Source: Firmicutes bacterium UBA3553
Lineage (GTDB): Bacteria; Bacillota; Clostridia; Tissierellales; Sedimentibacteraceae
DNA length: 64,000 nt
Reading direction: 5' to 3'
Assembly (NCBI GenBank): GCA_002381185.1
Contig: DFOA01000065.1
Coordinates: 1 to 64,000 of the forward strand
Shown: piece by piece, positions 44,568 through 53,137 of the stretch
Numbering within the stretch: the first letter of the stretch is position 1
Layout of the letters: every line of letters begins with the position of its first letter
Made by a program: the position numbers and the translations under genes
The notes under the pieces: model-generated
The model's input: the letters and a program-made list of their open reading frames with translations, nothing else
What the model was told of the DNA's origin: nothing
Database searches by the model: none

Positions 44568-45602
44568 TCATATTTTTAATGCTCCTTTTGGTTCAGGAAT
44601 GGCATTAACATCTATATTCTTAATATTACAGTAACTTTCAAAAATCTCGTTTGAAATTGTTTCGTCAGAAGTACCTTTTTTTATTTCTCTTATAGCTCTT
44701 AATACCTGAGCTGATTGAACATCATCAAAATATCTGTATGTGGTACTGCTGTTAGCTATTTTTTCAGGATTACTTGGATTAAAATAATAATCCCAAAATT
44801 TAATCTTTTTAGATTCTTCTAGAGACAATTCTACTCTGTGTTTCTCGTCAGCTTTAAGGTATCCCTTTGTATTGTAATCAATCACATAATCTTCTTGCAA
44901 CAAGTAAGCACCGAAGATTATCCTATCCTTTTCCTTTTCTTTAGGTAATACTGATGATAATAGAACCAAGCTTCCCTGATTTACATTTTTTAGATTCTTG
45001 ACCTTTGTTCCTTTTTTCTCAATATAACCTATATCAGGATAAGAACGCCAATTATTTAATAGCTTGCTTTCATAACAAGATTTATTATTTCCATGGTCAA
45101 GCTCTTTCCTTGATATATTTCCTGACAGATACTGATAACAATTAGATTCAGGCGCACTGCATACCTTGTTTTTTGCAATATTAATATTATAATCAATAAT
45201 TTCATCACTGCAAACAGATTTATATCCTATATTATTGTTATTGGAACCTCCATCACAATAATAGCACTTAAAAGCGATATTAGAATCAATTTTATTTACA
45301 CCATTTTTTTTCGAATTTTCTATCTCTAATCTTAATAATTTAAGCATATAAGCTTCTTTTTTTTGTTCTTTTTCTTTTAATTCTTTTTCGGCTTCCTTTT
45401 TTCTGTAAACAATTAACTTTTCTTCAATTTGCTCAGATAATGTCCTATCATTTAATTTTAAATATAAATCAAAAGCATCAGGAAACACAAAATCCTTTAG
45501 CGCACCATCTTCAAACTTCACCACAATAAAAGTATCATTAAATTCCACAATTTTTCCTATGCCAAAAGTTCTATGCTCTACTAATTCTCCAACAAGTTCC
45601 AT
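44568..45602 (-). CDS. Unrecognised protein with Tudor-like N-terminus and cysteine-rich middle
   Basis: The 344-residue protein starts behind AAAGGAGG. Residues 1-45 (GELVEHRTFGIGKIVEF, then VVKFEDG) look like the small beta-barrel found in CarD/UvrD-tail type nucleic-acid-associated proteins. Residues 55-95 form a Lys/Glu-rich coiled-coil. Residues 110-160 contain spaced Cys (CYYC, C, C, C, C) that may bind zinc. The C-terminal half (about 190-330) is a mixed domain without a known motif. It is a lone gene between AT-rich spacers. No function is assigned. Confidence 0.7.
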   Translation of the reverse strand: MELVGELVEHRTFGIGKIVEFNDTFIVVKFEDGALKDFVFPDAFDLYLKLNDRTLSEQIEEKLIVYRKKEAEKELKEKEQKKEAYMLKLLRLEIENSKKNGVNKIDSNIAFKCYYCDGGSNNNNIGYKSVCSDEIIDYNINIAKNKVCSAPESNCYQYLSGNISRKELDHGNNKSCYESKLLNNWRSYPDIGYIEKKGTKVKNLKNVNQGSLVLLSSVLPKEKEKDRIIFGAYLLQEDYVIDYNTKGYLKADEKHRVELSLEESKKIKFWDYYFNPSNPEKIANSSTTYRYFDDVQSAQVLRAIREIKKGTSDETISNEIFESYCNIKNIDVNAIPEPKGALKI

Positions 45603-45940
45603 ATTAAAGCCTCCTTTAAGTATGCACCAATTAAATCTCTAATAAAAAGCATACTCCATATAGTATAACCCAAAGTTCAAAATAAGTCAAATTTAATGAA
45701 AATAAATTAAAAAATCTAGATATATTAAAATAATCTATGATTTTTTCTTATTTATTTAAGATATCTTTATTTTAAATATTAATTCATAGATAATATTATG
45801 AAGAAAAAGTACAATTTTTTACAAATAAAATACTTTTAATACAAATGTAACAAAATTCGTACAAAAGTGTACATAAATACTGCATGACAATTGCTTTACC
45901 AATTTGAAGATACTTTAAAAACAGGAGTTTTACCATTTAG

Positions 45941-46087
45941 AATCCTTATTGTGATTTTGGCATAATTTTTGCTATTAAAAAGTTTGATGAACAATGGGTA
46001 AGCGGTCTTGGGTTAGCTGTAGTATCATTGGGATTTTTCCTTTGCAGAGGTGTAAAGGAATGTTTGGAACGGAAGCCGTATATTTGA
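45941..46087 (+). pseudogene. Possible decayed small membrane-protein gene
   Basis: The 645-base gap 45603-46247 has no intact gene. From 45941 to TGA 46085-46087 the plus strand is open and reads as a membrane segment plus tail (WVSGLGLAVVSLGFFLC, RGVKECLERK). A matching hydrophobic start (LPFRILIVILA) lies just upstream in another frame after AGGAG, which suggests one frameshift. A GTACA-N4-TGTAC dyad lies at 45859-45872. The evidence is compositional only. Confidence 0.3.
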
Positions 46088-46198
46088 AAAAGAGAGCAAA
46101 ATTTTACATGTGTAATAAATTTCGTCATATATTTGTATAAAAAGATATACATAGTGGCAATTATTTTTCAAAAATATTGAATTTTGAGTGTTTGTTAT

Positions 46199-46214
46199 TG
46201 GCATAAAAATTGCA
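46199..46214 (+). promoter_or_regulatory. Sigma-54 (-24/-12) promoter of the hypD operon
   Basis: TGGCAT-AAAAA-TTGCA matches the sigma-54 consensus TGGCAC-N5-TTGCW except for one base. GG (46200-46201) and GC (46212-46213) have the required 10-base separation. The start codon of the activase lies 33 bases after the -12 element. Confidence 0.85.
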
Positions 46215-46247
46215 TTATAAAATATAACAAAAATTATTGGAGATAAA

Positions 46248-47150
46248 ATGAATACAGCAATTATTTTTAATATTCAAAAGTTTTCGGTACACGATGGTCC
46301 CGGAATAAGAACAACAGTCTTTATTAAAGGGTGTCCTTTAAAGTGTCTCTGGTGTCACAACCCAGAAAGTCAGGAAGTTAAAAAACAAATGCTTTTTGAC
46401 AGCAATAAATGTGTTCTTTGCGAAACATGTGTTAAAATATGCCCTCAAAATGCAATAACACTAGAAAATAACAAGCTTATGACCGACCCTGACAAATGCA
46501 ATCATTGCAGACAGTGTGAGGTATACTGCATACCGGGAGCAAGACAGGTTGCAGGCAAGGAATATACTGTAGAAGAAATAATAAAGGAAGTTATGAAAGA
46601 CAAGGTATTTTATGAGCAATCTAATGGCGGAGTAACTGTTTCAGGAGGAGAGCCGCTGATTCAGATAAACTTTGTGGAGGAACTTCTAAAAAGGTTAAAG
46701 GAAGAAAATATTCATACAGCCGTTGATACCTGTGGCGCGGTAAGCTTTGAAAGCATACAGCGTGCAGCACCATACACAGATGTATTTTTATATGACATAA
46801 AGCTTATGGATGATGAGAAGCACAGAGAATTTATAGGAATGTCCAATAAATTAATTTTGGATAACCTTAGGAAACTGTCCCAAATTCATAACAATATAAA
46901 TTTGAGGATGCCAATTATTGAAGGTGTAAACGCTGATGAAATCCACATTGAAAAAACAATTGATTTTATAAAAGAGCTTAACATCAAAAAAGTAAACTTA
47001 TTGCCATATCATGATATTGCAAGACACAAATATAAAAAGCTTGACATTGTATATAAAGATGAAAAAATGTCTAAACCATCTGACGAAAAAATGCAGCGAT
47101 TTAAAGAAATGTTTGAAAAAAAAGGCTATGAAACAAAAATAGGAGGTTAA
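46248..47150 (+). CDS. Glycyl-radical enzyme activase (radical SAM)
   Basis: The 300-residue radical-SAM enzyme installs the glycyl radical on the adjacent HypD-like protein. The SAM cluster motif CPLKCLWC is at residues 29-36 (C29, C33, C36). Two ferredoxin-like 4Fe-4S motifs follow (CVLCETCVKICP and CNHCRQCEVYC), as usual in the PflA branch for non-PFL glycyl-radical enzymes. GGVTVSGGEP supplies the SAM-binding region. It is the first gene after the sigma-54 promoter and 1 base separates its stop from the next ATG. The enzyme is oxygen-sensitive. Confidence 0.94.
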   Translation: MNTAIIFNIQKFSVHDGPGIRTTVFIKGCPLKCLWCHNPESQEVKKQMLFDSNKCVLCETCVKICPQNAITLENNKLMTDPDKCNHCRQCEVYCIPGARQVAGKEYTVEEIIKEVMKDKVFYEQSNGGVTVSGGEPLIQINFVEELLKRLKEENIHTAVDTCGAVSFESIQRAAPYTDVFLYDIKLMDDEKHREFIGMSNKLILDNLRKLSQIHNNINLRMPIIEGVNADEIHIEKTIDFIKELNIKKVNLLPYHDIARHKYKKLDIVYKDEKMSKPSDEKMQRFKEMFEKKGYETKIGG

Positions 47151-47151
47151 A

Positions 47152-49524
47152 ATGAGAGGTTATACTGAAAGAACAAAAAAATTAAGGCAGGAAAGTGTGT
47201 CCACACAGCCAAGGGTAAGCTTGGAAAGAGCATTGCTGGAAACGGAATTTTATCAAAAATATTACGGATCGGTTGAAACACCGGTGCTTCGCGCCATGAA
47301 CTTCAAATATTACATGGAAAACAGAAAGTTGTATATTGGTGAAGGTGAACTGATTGTAGGTGAAAAAAGTGAAGGACCTCAAGTGGTTCCCACATTCCCC
47401 GAGCTTTGTGCACATACTGTTGAAGACATGACAGTGATGAACGACAGAAAGTTTATCAATTTCAAAGTTAATGAAGATGATAAAAGAGTTCAGGCTGAAA
47501 AGATACTGCCATATTGGCAGAACAAATCCACAAGAGATAAGATTCTTGCATCAATGACACAGGAATGGAAGGACTGCTATGCTGCGGGAATGTTTACTGA
47601 ATTTATGGAGCAAAGAGCGCCGGGTCACACAGTTGCAGATGATAAATTTTATAATAAGGGATTTTTGGATTTTAAGAAGGAAATAGAAGAAGCAATAGAG
47701 GAATTGGATTTTTTGAATGATCCTGACGCTTATGACAAAAAGGCACAGCTTGAAGCAATGGCCATATCCTGTGATGCAATTATAGTTTACGGGCAAAGAT
47801 ACGCCGCATATGCAAGAGAGTTGGCAGAAAAGGAAACAAATCAGCAAAGAAAAGAAGAACTGCTTTGGATTGCACATAACTGTGATGTAGTACCTGCACA
47901 TAAACCTGAAACATATGCTCAGGCACTTCAGATGTATTGGTTTGTTCATATAGGAGTTACAACAGAAGTAAACACATGGGATGCTTTTTCTCCGGGAAAA
48001 CTAGATCAATACTTGTATCCGTTCTATAAAAAAGAAGTTGAAGCAGGCACAATAGATTATGACAAAGCAAGAGAGTTTATGGAATGTCTGTGGATTAAAT
48101 TCAATAATCAGCCGGCACCACCAAAGGTTGGCATAACATTAAAAGAAAGCGGAACCTACACTGATTTTGCAAACCTGAATACAGGAGGAATCAACCCATA
48201 TACAGGCGAGGATGGAGTAAATGATGTATCATACATCATACTTGATACAATGGATGAAATGAGACTTCTGCAGCCAAGCTCAAACGTGCAGATAAGCGAG
48301 AAAACACCTGATGAATTTTTAAAGAGGGCTGTGGAAATATCAAGAAAAGGATGGGGGCAGCCCGCCTTTTATAACACGGAAGAGCTTATTCAAGAGCTTA
48401 TTAATTCAGGGAAATCATTAGAAGATGCGCGGTTCGGAGGTTCTAGCGGATGTGTTGAAACAGGATGCCACGGAAGAGAAGCATATGTTCTCACGGGATA
48501 TCTGAATGTTCCAAAAATATTTGAACTTATGATGAACAACGGGTTTGACAAATACACCAGCAAACAAATAGGATTAAAAACTGGAAACCCTGAAGATTTT
48601 AAATCCTACGATGAATTGCAGGAAGCATTTTTTAAGCAGCTTGAATACATCATTAATGTGAAAATCAGAGGAAACAATGTAATTGAGAAAATATTTGCCG
48701 AGCACATGCCTTCGCCGTTCATGTCAGTTCTTACTACAGGCTGCAAGGAAAGTGGCAGGGATTACAACGCAGGCGGTTCCAAATACAACACAAGATATAT
48801 TCAGGTAGTTGGAATCGGGACTATTACTGACTGCCTGGCATCTGTCAAGTACAATGTTTATGAACATAAGCGCTTCACTATGAAGGAGCTGTTGTCAGCC
48901 ATAGATGCTAATTTTGAAGGTCATGAAATGATTCATAACTTAGTTTTGAATCATACGCCTAAATATGGTAATGATGAAGATTATGCCGATAATATAATGC
49001 TTGATGTGTTTACAAACGTCAGGGACAGAATAAGAGGGAGGAAGGCTGTTTGCGGAGGCACATACCAGATAGATATGCTTCCAACGACATGCCACGTATA
49101 TTTCGGTTCTGTCATGACTGCATCCGCAAACGGCAGACTTAAGGAAAAACCTGTTACAGACGGAATTTCACCGGAAAAGGGCGCAGACACAAACGGTCCG
49201 ACAGCAGTTATCAAATCCTGTGCAAAAATGGATCACACATCAACAGGCGGAACATTGCTGAACCAAAAATTCACTCCTTCATCTATTGCCGGTCAAGAGG
49301 GAATAGACAATGTATCTGCATTAATAAGATCTTACTTTATAATGAACGGTCATCACATTCAATTTAATGTTATAGACAGAAGCACTCTTTTAGATGCACA
49401 AAAACATCCTGAAGAATACAAGGATTTGATTGTAAGGGTTGCAGGATATTCAGACCACTTCAACAATCTTGAAAAAGCATTGCAGGATGAAATAATAGAG
49501 AGAACGGAACAAAGCTTTAACTAA
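47152..49524 (+). CDS. hypD: trans-4-hydroxy-L-proline dehydratase (glycyl-radical enzyme)
   Basis: Glycyl-radical enzyme of 790 residues. The catalytic Cys434 and Glu436 lie in GGSSGCVETGC, and the radical Gly765 is in RVAGYSDHF near the C-terminus. From memory of Clostridioides difficile HypD, these are the same numbers, and blocks such as FTEFMEQRAPGHTV and WDAF also agree. It removes water from trans-4-hydroxyproline to give pyrroline-5-carboxylate, which is then reduced to proline. The activase precedes it by one base. No proC reductase gene is adjacent. Other dehydratases of the family (glycerol, propanediol) are less likely. Confidence 0.88.
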   Translation: MRGYTERTKKLRQESVSTQPRVSLERALLETEFYQKYYGSVETPVLRAMNFKYYMENRKLYIGEGELIVGEKSEGPQVVPTFPELCAHTVEDMTVMNDRKFINFKVNEDDKRVQAEKILPYWQNKSTRDKILASMTQEWKDCYAAGMFTEFMEQRAPGHTVADDKFYNKGFLDFKKEIEEAIEELDFLNDPDAYDKKAQLEAMAISCDAIIVYGQRYAAYARELAEKETNQQRKEELLWIAHNCDVVPAHKPETYAQALQMYWFVHIGVTTEVNTWDAFSPGKLDQYLYPFYKKEVEAGTIDYDKAREFMECLWIKFNNQPAPPKVGITLKESGTYTDFANLNTGGINPYTGEDGVNDVSYIILDTMDEMRLLQPSSNVQISEKTPDEFLKRAVEISRKGWGQPAFYNTEELIQELINSGKSLEDARFGGSSGCVETGCHGREAYVLTGYLNVPKIFELMMNNGFDKYTSKQIGLKTGNPEDFKSYDELQEAFFKQLEYIINVKIRGNNVIEKIFAEHMPSPFMSVLTTGCKESGRDYNAGGSKYNTRYIQVVGIGTITDCLASVKYNVYEHKRFTMKELLSAIDANFEGHEMIHNLVLNHTPKYGNDEDYADNIMLDVFTNVRDRIRGRKAVCGGTYQIDMLPTTCHVYFGSVMTASANGRLKEKPVTDGISPEKGADTNGPTAVIKSCAKMDHTSTGGTLLNQKFTPSSIAGQEGIDNVSALIRSYFIMNGHHIQFNVIDRSTLLDAQKHPEEYKDLIVRVAGYSDHFNNLEKALQDEIIERTEQSFN

Positions 49525-49534
49525 TTAAATCCCT

Positions 49535-49572
49535 AAAAAAGAAACCACTTTGAAAAAATGGTTTCTTTTTTT
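49535..49572 (+). terminator. Rho-independent terminator of the hypD operon
   Basis: A perfect 13-bp stem (49535-49547 with 49559-49571) with an 11-nt loop ends in T7. Confidence 0.9.
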
Positions 49573-49646
49573 ACAGCAAACAAGTCCAGTATGGATTCGG
49601 CTATAGCCTCGTATACAAATATCAAACGTATTACAATATCTGTCTA

Positions 49647-49675
49647 TTGACTAATTATGCACTTTATGATATTTT
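49647..49675 (+). promoter_or_regulatory. Promoter of the Mef-like leader
   Basis: TTGACT (49647-49652) and TATTTT (49670-49675) are 17 bases apart. The start near 49682 lies just before the leader ribosome site. Confidence 0.5.
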
Positions 49676-49704
49676 ATTGTTAATAATATAAGGAGGTCAC
49701 TTGT

Positions 49705-49731
49705 ATGGGTTTTTATATTCGTATTTGGTAA
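49705..49731 (+). CDS. Leader peptide MGFYIRIW of the efflux gene
   Basis: An eight-codon frame ends at TAA 49729-49731 and has a perfect AAGGAGGT site (49690-49697) at 7-base spacing. It lies 10 bases upstream of an intrinsic-terminator hairpin and about 210 bases upstream of a Mef-type macrolide efflux gene. This is the classical layout for antibiotic-dependent ribosome stalling. The exact stall residue cannot be read from sequence. Confidence 0.7.
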   Translation: MGFYIRIW

Positions 49732-49741
49732 TTAGGCAATA

Positions 49742-49773
49742 AAAAAGCAGTGCCACTAAGTGGGCTTTTTGTT
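49742..49773 (+). promoter_or_regulatory. Attenuator terminator in the Mef-like leader
   Basis: Outer stem 49742-49748 with 49764-49770 (7 bp) and inner stem CCAC/GTGG (49753-49756 with 49760-49763) around a TAA loop, followed by TTTTTGTT. It would stop transcription unless a stalled ribosome on the leader peptide blocks it. Confidence 0.7.
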
Positions 49774-49792
49774 GTAATTACTTTACGGATAT

Positions 49793-49928
49793 ATGCATAG
49801 ATACAGGTGATGGCTATTTTGCTGTTCCTTATTTTTGCGTGTCTTATCGTGATTATGCAGTCTTGGCCCATTTGAGGAAAAGTCTGCATTTTTTATTGCA
49901 AATAAAGTAAAAAAACAATAAAAATGCA
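49793..49928 (+). promoter_or_regulatory. Leader segment with further mini-frames and a hairpin next to the pump ribosome site
   Basis: A five-codon frame MHRYR (49793-49810) ends in TGATG, which overlaps the ATG of a 21-codon hydrophobic frame (49810-49875, starting MAILLFLIF). R-Y-R is of the +X+ type known from macrolide stalling, but no good ribosome site precedes it. At 49885-49898 and 49916-49928 a 13-bp stem with one bulged T abuts the GGAGG of the pump gene, so it may limit its translation. Confidence 0.45.
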
Positions 49929-49941
49929 CGGAGGACTTATT

Positions 49942-51156
49942 ATGATGAAACAAAACAAATGGAAACGAAACTTTTTTACAATATGGTCAGGACAGGCGAT
50001 ATCTCTTATTACAAGCGGGATTTTACAAATGTCAATAATTTTTTATCTTACAGATAAAACCGGTTCAGCAATGGTATTATCAATGGCATCTTTGGCGGGT
50101 TTTCTGCCGCAGGCAGTATTTGGCCCCATGATAGGTGTCATGGTTGACAGACTCAGCAGAAAACATGTAATGATTGGAGCCGATATTATTATCGCTTTAG
50201 CAGGAGCTGCTCTTGCTGTTATTGCAATTTATATGAATATCCCTATATGGATGATTTATATAGTGTTATTTATACGCAGTATTGGTACGGCGTTTCATTC
50301 GCCTGCTTTAAGCGCATCTACTCCGATGTTGGTACCGGAAGACCAGCTTACAAAGTGTGCTGGATACAGTCAGTCAATTCAGTCAGTGGGAGCAATAATC
50401 AGCCCGGCTGCTGCGGCATTTCTTTATTCTGTGTGGGATTTGAACAAAATTATCGGACTGGATGTATTAGGGGCTGTTATAGCTTGCATTGCTGTGGCGA
50501 CAATAAATATTCCAAATCCGGAGAAAAGTGTGAATGTGGAGAAAACGGATTTTATGCTTGAGATGAAGGAAGGATACCGGGCAATACATGAAAATAAAGG
50601 CCTGTTTTCCCTGCTTTGGATAGGAACCCTGTATGTACTTGTTTATATACCAATCAGTTCCTTATTTCCTCTCATGAGTATGCAGTACTTCGGAGGAACA
50701 GCTGCCCATGCTTCGGCTGCGGAAATAGCATTTGCCGCAGGAATGCTCGGAGGAGGTGTAGTGCTGAGTATCTGGGGAGGCTTTAAAAAACGCACCCTGA
50801 GCATTTCGGTTTCAATTCTGATGATGGGAATAAGCCTTGCCATATCAGGAATGCTGCCCGTGGGAGGGTTTCTGGCATTTGTAGTATGCTGTGTGCTTAT
50901 GGGAGTTTCTTCTCCCTTCTACGGCGTTCAAACTGCCTTATTCCAGGAAAAAGTTAAGCCTGAATATTTGGGACGTGTCTTTTCTTTACTTGGAAGCATA
51001 ATGTCCCTGGCAATGCCTGTGGGTTTAATAATTTCAGGTTTATTTGCCGAGAAGCTGGGTGTTAACAACTGGTTTTTTATTTCAGGAGCGGTTATAATTG
51101 CAATTGCCTTAATGTCATTCGTTTTACCATCAATCAAAGAATTGAACAATAATTAG
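49942..51156 (+). CDS. Mef-type MFS macrolide efflux protein
   Basis: From ATG 49942, 7 bases after GGAGG, the protein has 404 residues and 12 hydrophobic segments. From memory it is strongly similar to Mef(A) from the first residues (KWKRNFFTIWSGQAISLITS) through PEDQLTKCAGYSQSIQS and KPEYLGRVFSLLGSIMSLA near the end. Mef proteins export 14- and 15-membered macrolides by proton exchange. No msr(D) ABC-F gene follows. Control by the leader-peptide attenuator upstream fits a macrolide-induced pump. Its relation to acquired mef variants cannot be settled here. Confidence 0.87.
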   Translation: MMKQNKWKRNFFTIWSGQAISLITSGILQMSIIFYLTDKTGSAMVLSMASLAGFLPQAVFGPMIGVMVDRLSRKHVMIGADIIIALAGAALAVIAIYMNIPIWMIYIVLFIRSIGTAFHSPALSASTPMLVPEDQLTKCAGYSQSIQSVGAIISPAAAAFLYSVWDLNKIIGLDVLGAVIACIAVATINIPNPEKSVNVEKTDFMLEMKEGYRAIHENKGLFSLLWIGTLYVLVYIPISSLFPLMSMQYFGGTAAHASAAEIAFAAGMLGGGVVLSIWGGFKKRTLSISVSILMMGISLAISGMLPVGGFLAFVVCCVLMGVSSPFYGVQTALFQEKVKPEYLGRVFSLLGSIMSLAMPVGLIISGLFAEKLGVNNWFFISGAVIIAIALMSFVLPSIKELNNN

Positions 51157-51164
51157 AATTCAAT

Positions 51165-51199
51165 CAGAGGTATGCATCAGGCTGCCTCTGAATTTTTTT
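51165..51199 (+). terminator. Rho-independent terminator of the efflux gene
   Basis: Stem CAGAGG/CCTCTG (51165-51170 with 51185-51190), extended by A/T pairs, followed by T7. Confidence 0.85.
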
Positions 51200-51203
51200 A
51201 TAA

Positions 51204-51271
51204 AATACCTTGCATTATTAAGTAGCTTGTGTTATCATCTCACTGTTAGGTACTTAATTAAGCGAGGTATT
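51204..51271 (+). promoter_or_regulatory. PadR operon promoter inside a 23-bp inverted repeat
   Basis: TTGCAT (51210-51215) and TATCAT (51233-51238) are 17 bases apart. Arms 51204-51226 and 51249-51271 are inverted copies matching at 19 of 23 positions, one over the -35 and the other just past the start site. This suits autorepression by the PadR protein encoded next. Confidence 0.7.
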
Positions 51272-51284
51272 ATGGAGGTAATAA

Positions 51285-51599
51285 ATGAATAAAGAGATGC
51301 TTAAGGGCACAATAGACCTTCTTATTCTCTCTGTATTAAATGAAAATGATAATTATGGGTATGAAATTTCTAAGGCCATAAAGGAAAGAACCGAGGGATC
51401 TTTTGAAATGCAGGAGGCCACATTGTATTTATCTCTGAAAAGACTGGAAAACCAAAAAGCTGTATCATCATATTGGGGTGGTGAAAGCAGGGGCGGCAGA
51501 CGTAAATATTATTCTTTAACAGAGTCTGGTAAAGAGCTATTGGGAAGATATATAGGCGACTGGAAGGAAATGTCCAGGACTGTGGACAAATTTATATAA
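51285..51599 (+). CDS. PadR-family transcriptional regulator
   Basis: The 104-residue winged-helix protein has the PadR pattern MLKGTIDLLILSVLNENDNYGYEIS in two parts (residues 4-28), then EATLYLSLKRLENQKAVSSYW and the wing GGRRKYYSLTESGKE. It is of the short, single-domain PadR-s2 type. GGAGG precedes the ATG. It lies 11 bases before a membrane protein with a HAAS-like domain, which is a usual PadR partner. A large inverted repeat at its promoter suggests autoregulation. Confidence 0.92.
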   Translation: MNKEMLKGTIDLLILSVLNENDNYGYEISKAIKERTEGSFEMQEATLYLSLKRLENQKAVSSYWGGESRGGRRKYYSLTESGKELLGRYIGDWKEMSRTVDKFI

Positions 51600-51610
51600 G
51601 GCGGTGCAAT

Positions 51611-52246
51611 ATGGAAAAAATAATAAAGAAAATATTCAGCCTCAAGGATTTGAAATATACTTGGCTATTGCTTATATCCTTTATTGCTTTTTATACAATC
51701 TTTTATCTGGACCTTTTAAATGAACCTTCTTATGTTCAGATTACCGCTCTGGCAGGATACGGATGCGCTTTTATAACAGCTTCTGTTTGGTCTGTATTAA
51801 ATTACATTAATCTTATAAAGTTTAATATAATGTATAAGAAGAGCAGTAACATAAATGCTTTTTTAGACCAGCTTACCGTTAGCAGGGAAGAAAAACTTGA
51901 GATTCAGGGATATCTGGAAGATTATATCGAAGATTTGATTGCCAGCGGTAAACAAAGAACTGACGCTATAAGGGAGGCAATAGAATCCTTTAAAGTAAAA
52001 GAAATACTTTCTTCATCTAAAAATTCTAAGATATTTAACTTGCATGCTCATTATTACCTGCTTGGCTATTCCTTTATTATGGTAACAGCAGGACTTTTTC
52101 TGAGGGTAATTTATTTAAATGTTAATTCTCTATTGCTTTTGTCGCTGGAATGGTTATTATATTTATATGGAATTGGATTTGCTGTACTGTTTGTAATTTA
52201 TAAACTATTTGATATTGTTTTGTATAAAAAAATTGACGAACATTAA
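51611..52246 (+). CDS. Membrane protein with HAAS-like (DUF1700-type) cytoplasmic domain
   Basis: The 211-residue protein has two N-terminal transmembrane helices (about 16-62), a cytoplasmic helical domain (INAFLDQLTVSREEKLEIQG, then YLEDYIEDLIASGKQRTDAI, about 78-130) of the HAAS/DUF1700 type, and two C-terminal helices (about 148-205). PadR-HAAS pairs often control envelope or transporter stress genes. It is co-transcribed with padR and followed 29 bases later by uppP. Confidence 0.7.
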   Translation: MEKIIKKIFSLKDLKYTWLLLISFIAFYTIFYLDLLNEPSYVQITALAGYGCAFITASVWSVLNYINLIKFNIMYKKSSNINAFLDQLTVSREEKLEIQGYLEDYIEDLIASGKQRTDAIREAIESFKVKEILSSSKNSKIFNLHAHYYLLGYSFIMVTAGLFLRVIYLNVNSLLLLSLEWLLYLYGIGFAVLFVIYKLFDIVLYKKIDEH

Positions 52247-52275
52247 AATTGACAACAAAATTTGGAGGAAAATAA

Positions 52276-53097
52276 ATGTATATTGAATTATTTAAAGCGT
52301 TAGTGTTGGGAATCGTGGAAGGAATAACCGAATGGCTGCCGATAAGCAGCACCGGTCATATGATCCTGGTGGAGGAGTTTATCAAATTTAATGCTTCTGA
52401 AGCATTTATGGAAATGTTCAGAGTTGTTATTCAGCTTGGTGCCATAATGGCAGTTGTACTGTTGTATTTTCACAAGCTGAATCCTTTTGCACCAAGCAAG
52501 ACATCAAAACAGAAAAGGGATACCATGGATATGTGGTTTAAGGTGGTTGTAGGAGTACTGCCAGCCGGAATTTTGGGAACATTGTTTGATGATTGGTTTG
52601 ATGAACATTTCTATAATTATGTAACGGTTGCAGTGACACTTATTATTTATGGTATTCTGTTTATTATAATTGAAAACCGTAATAAAGGAAAAACAGCAAA
52701 AATAAACAACTTTAAGGATTTGTCATATATGACGGCTTTAGGTGTAGGACTGTTTCAGGTGTTGTCATTGATTCCGGGAACTTCAAGGTCCGGTGCGACA
52801 ATTTTAGGTGCTATCATACTTGGAACATCAAGAAACATAGCAGCTGAATATTCATTTTTCCTTTCCATACCTGTAATGTTCGGGGCCAGCGCGTTGAAAT
52901 TACTTAAGTTCGGTTTGAACTTCACCGGATTGGAGCTTGCAATCTTATTGACAGGAATGATAGTTGCATTTGTTGTATCCGTAGTAGCAATAAGATTCCT
53001 GATTAAATACATTAAAAATAATGATTTTAAAGCATTCGGCTGGTACCGTATAATATTGGGTATATTGGTATTGGGATATTTTATCCTTGTTGGTTAA
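52276..53097 (+). CDS. uppP: Undecaprenyl-diphosphatase UppP (BacA)
   Basis: The 273-residue membrane enzyme dephosphorylates undecaprenyl diphosphate for reuse in cell-wall synthesis. It has both signature regions: GIVEGITEWLPISSTGHM (about 13-30) and IPGTSRSGATI (about 169-179). Overexpression of this family gives bacitracin resistance. It is 29 bases downstream of the PadR/HAAS pair, so the three may be one unit, and it lies next to a BceRS-BceAB-type module that responds to the same class of drugs. Confidence 0.94.
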   Translation: MYIELFKALVLGIVEGITEWLPISSTGHMILVEEFIKFNASEAFMEMFRVVIQLGAIMAVVLLYFHKLNPFAPSKTSKQKRDTMDMWFKVVVGVLPAGILGTLFDDWFDEHFYNYVTVAVTLIIYGILFIIIENRNKGKTAKINNFKDLSYMTALGVGLFQVLSLIPGTSRSGATILGAIILGTSRNIAAEYSFFLSIPVMFGASALKLLKFGLNFTGLELAILLTGMIVAFVVSVVAIRFLIKYIKNNDFKAFGWYRIILGILVLGYFILVG

Positions 53098-53111
53098 TGT
53101 TATAATATTAA

Positions 53112-53137
53112 ATTCCGGCTTGACCGGGATTTTTTTT
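53112..53137 (+). terminator. Rho-independent terminator of uppP
   Basis: A 7-bp stem (53112-53118 with 53124-53130, one T-G pair) with a 5-nt loop is followed by T8. Confidence 0.9.

Noticed and set aside
49743..49910. A 55-codon open stretch in the Mef leader (…GDGYFAVPYFCVSYRDY…)
   Set aside because: There is no usable start codon with a ribosome site, and it overlaps the attenuator hairpin and the mini-frames. It may be a decayed or structured leader, but it cannot be supported as a gene.
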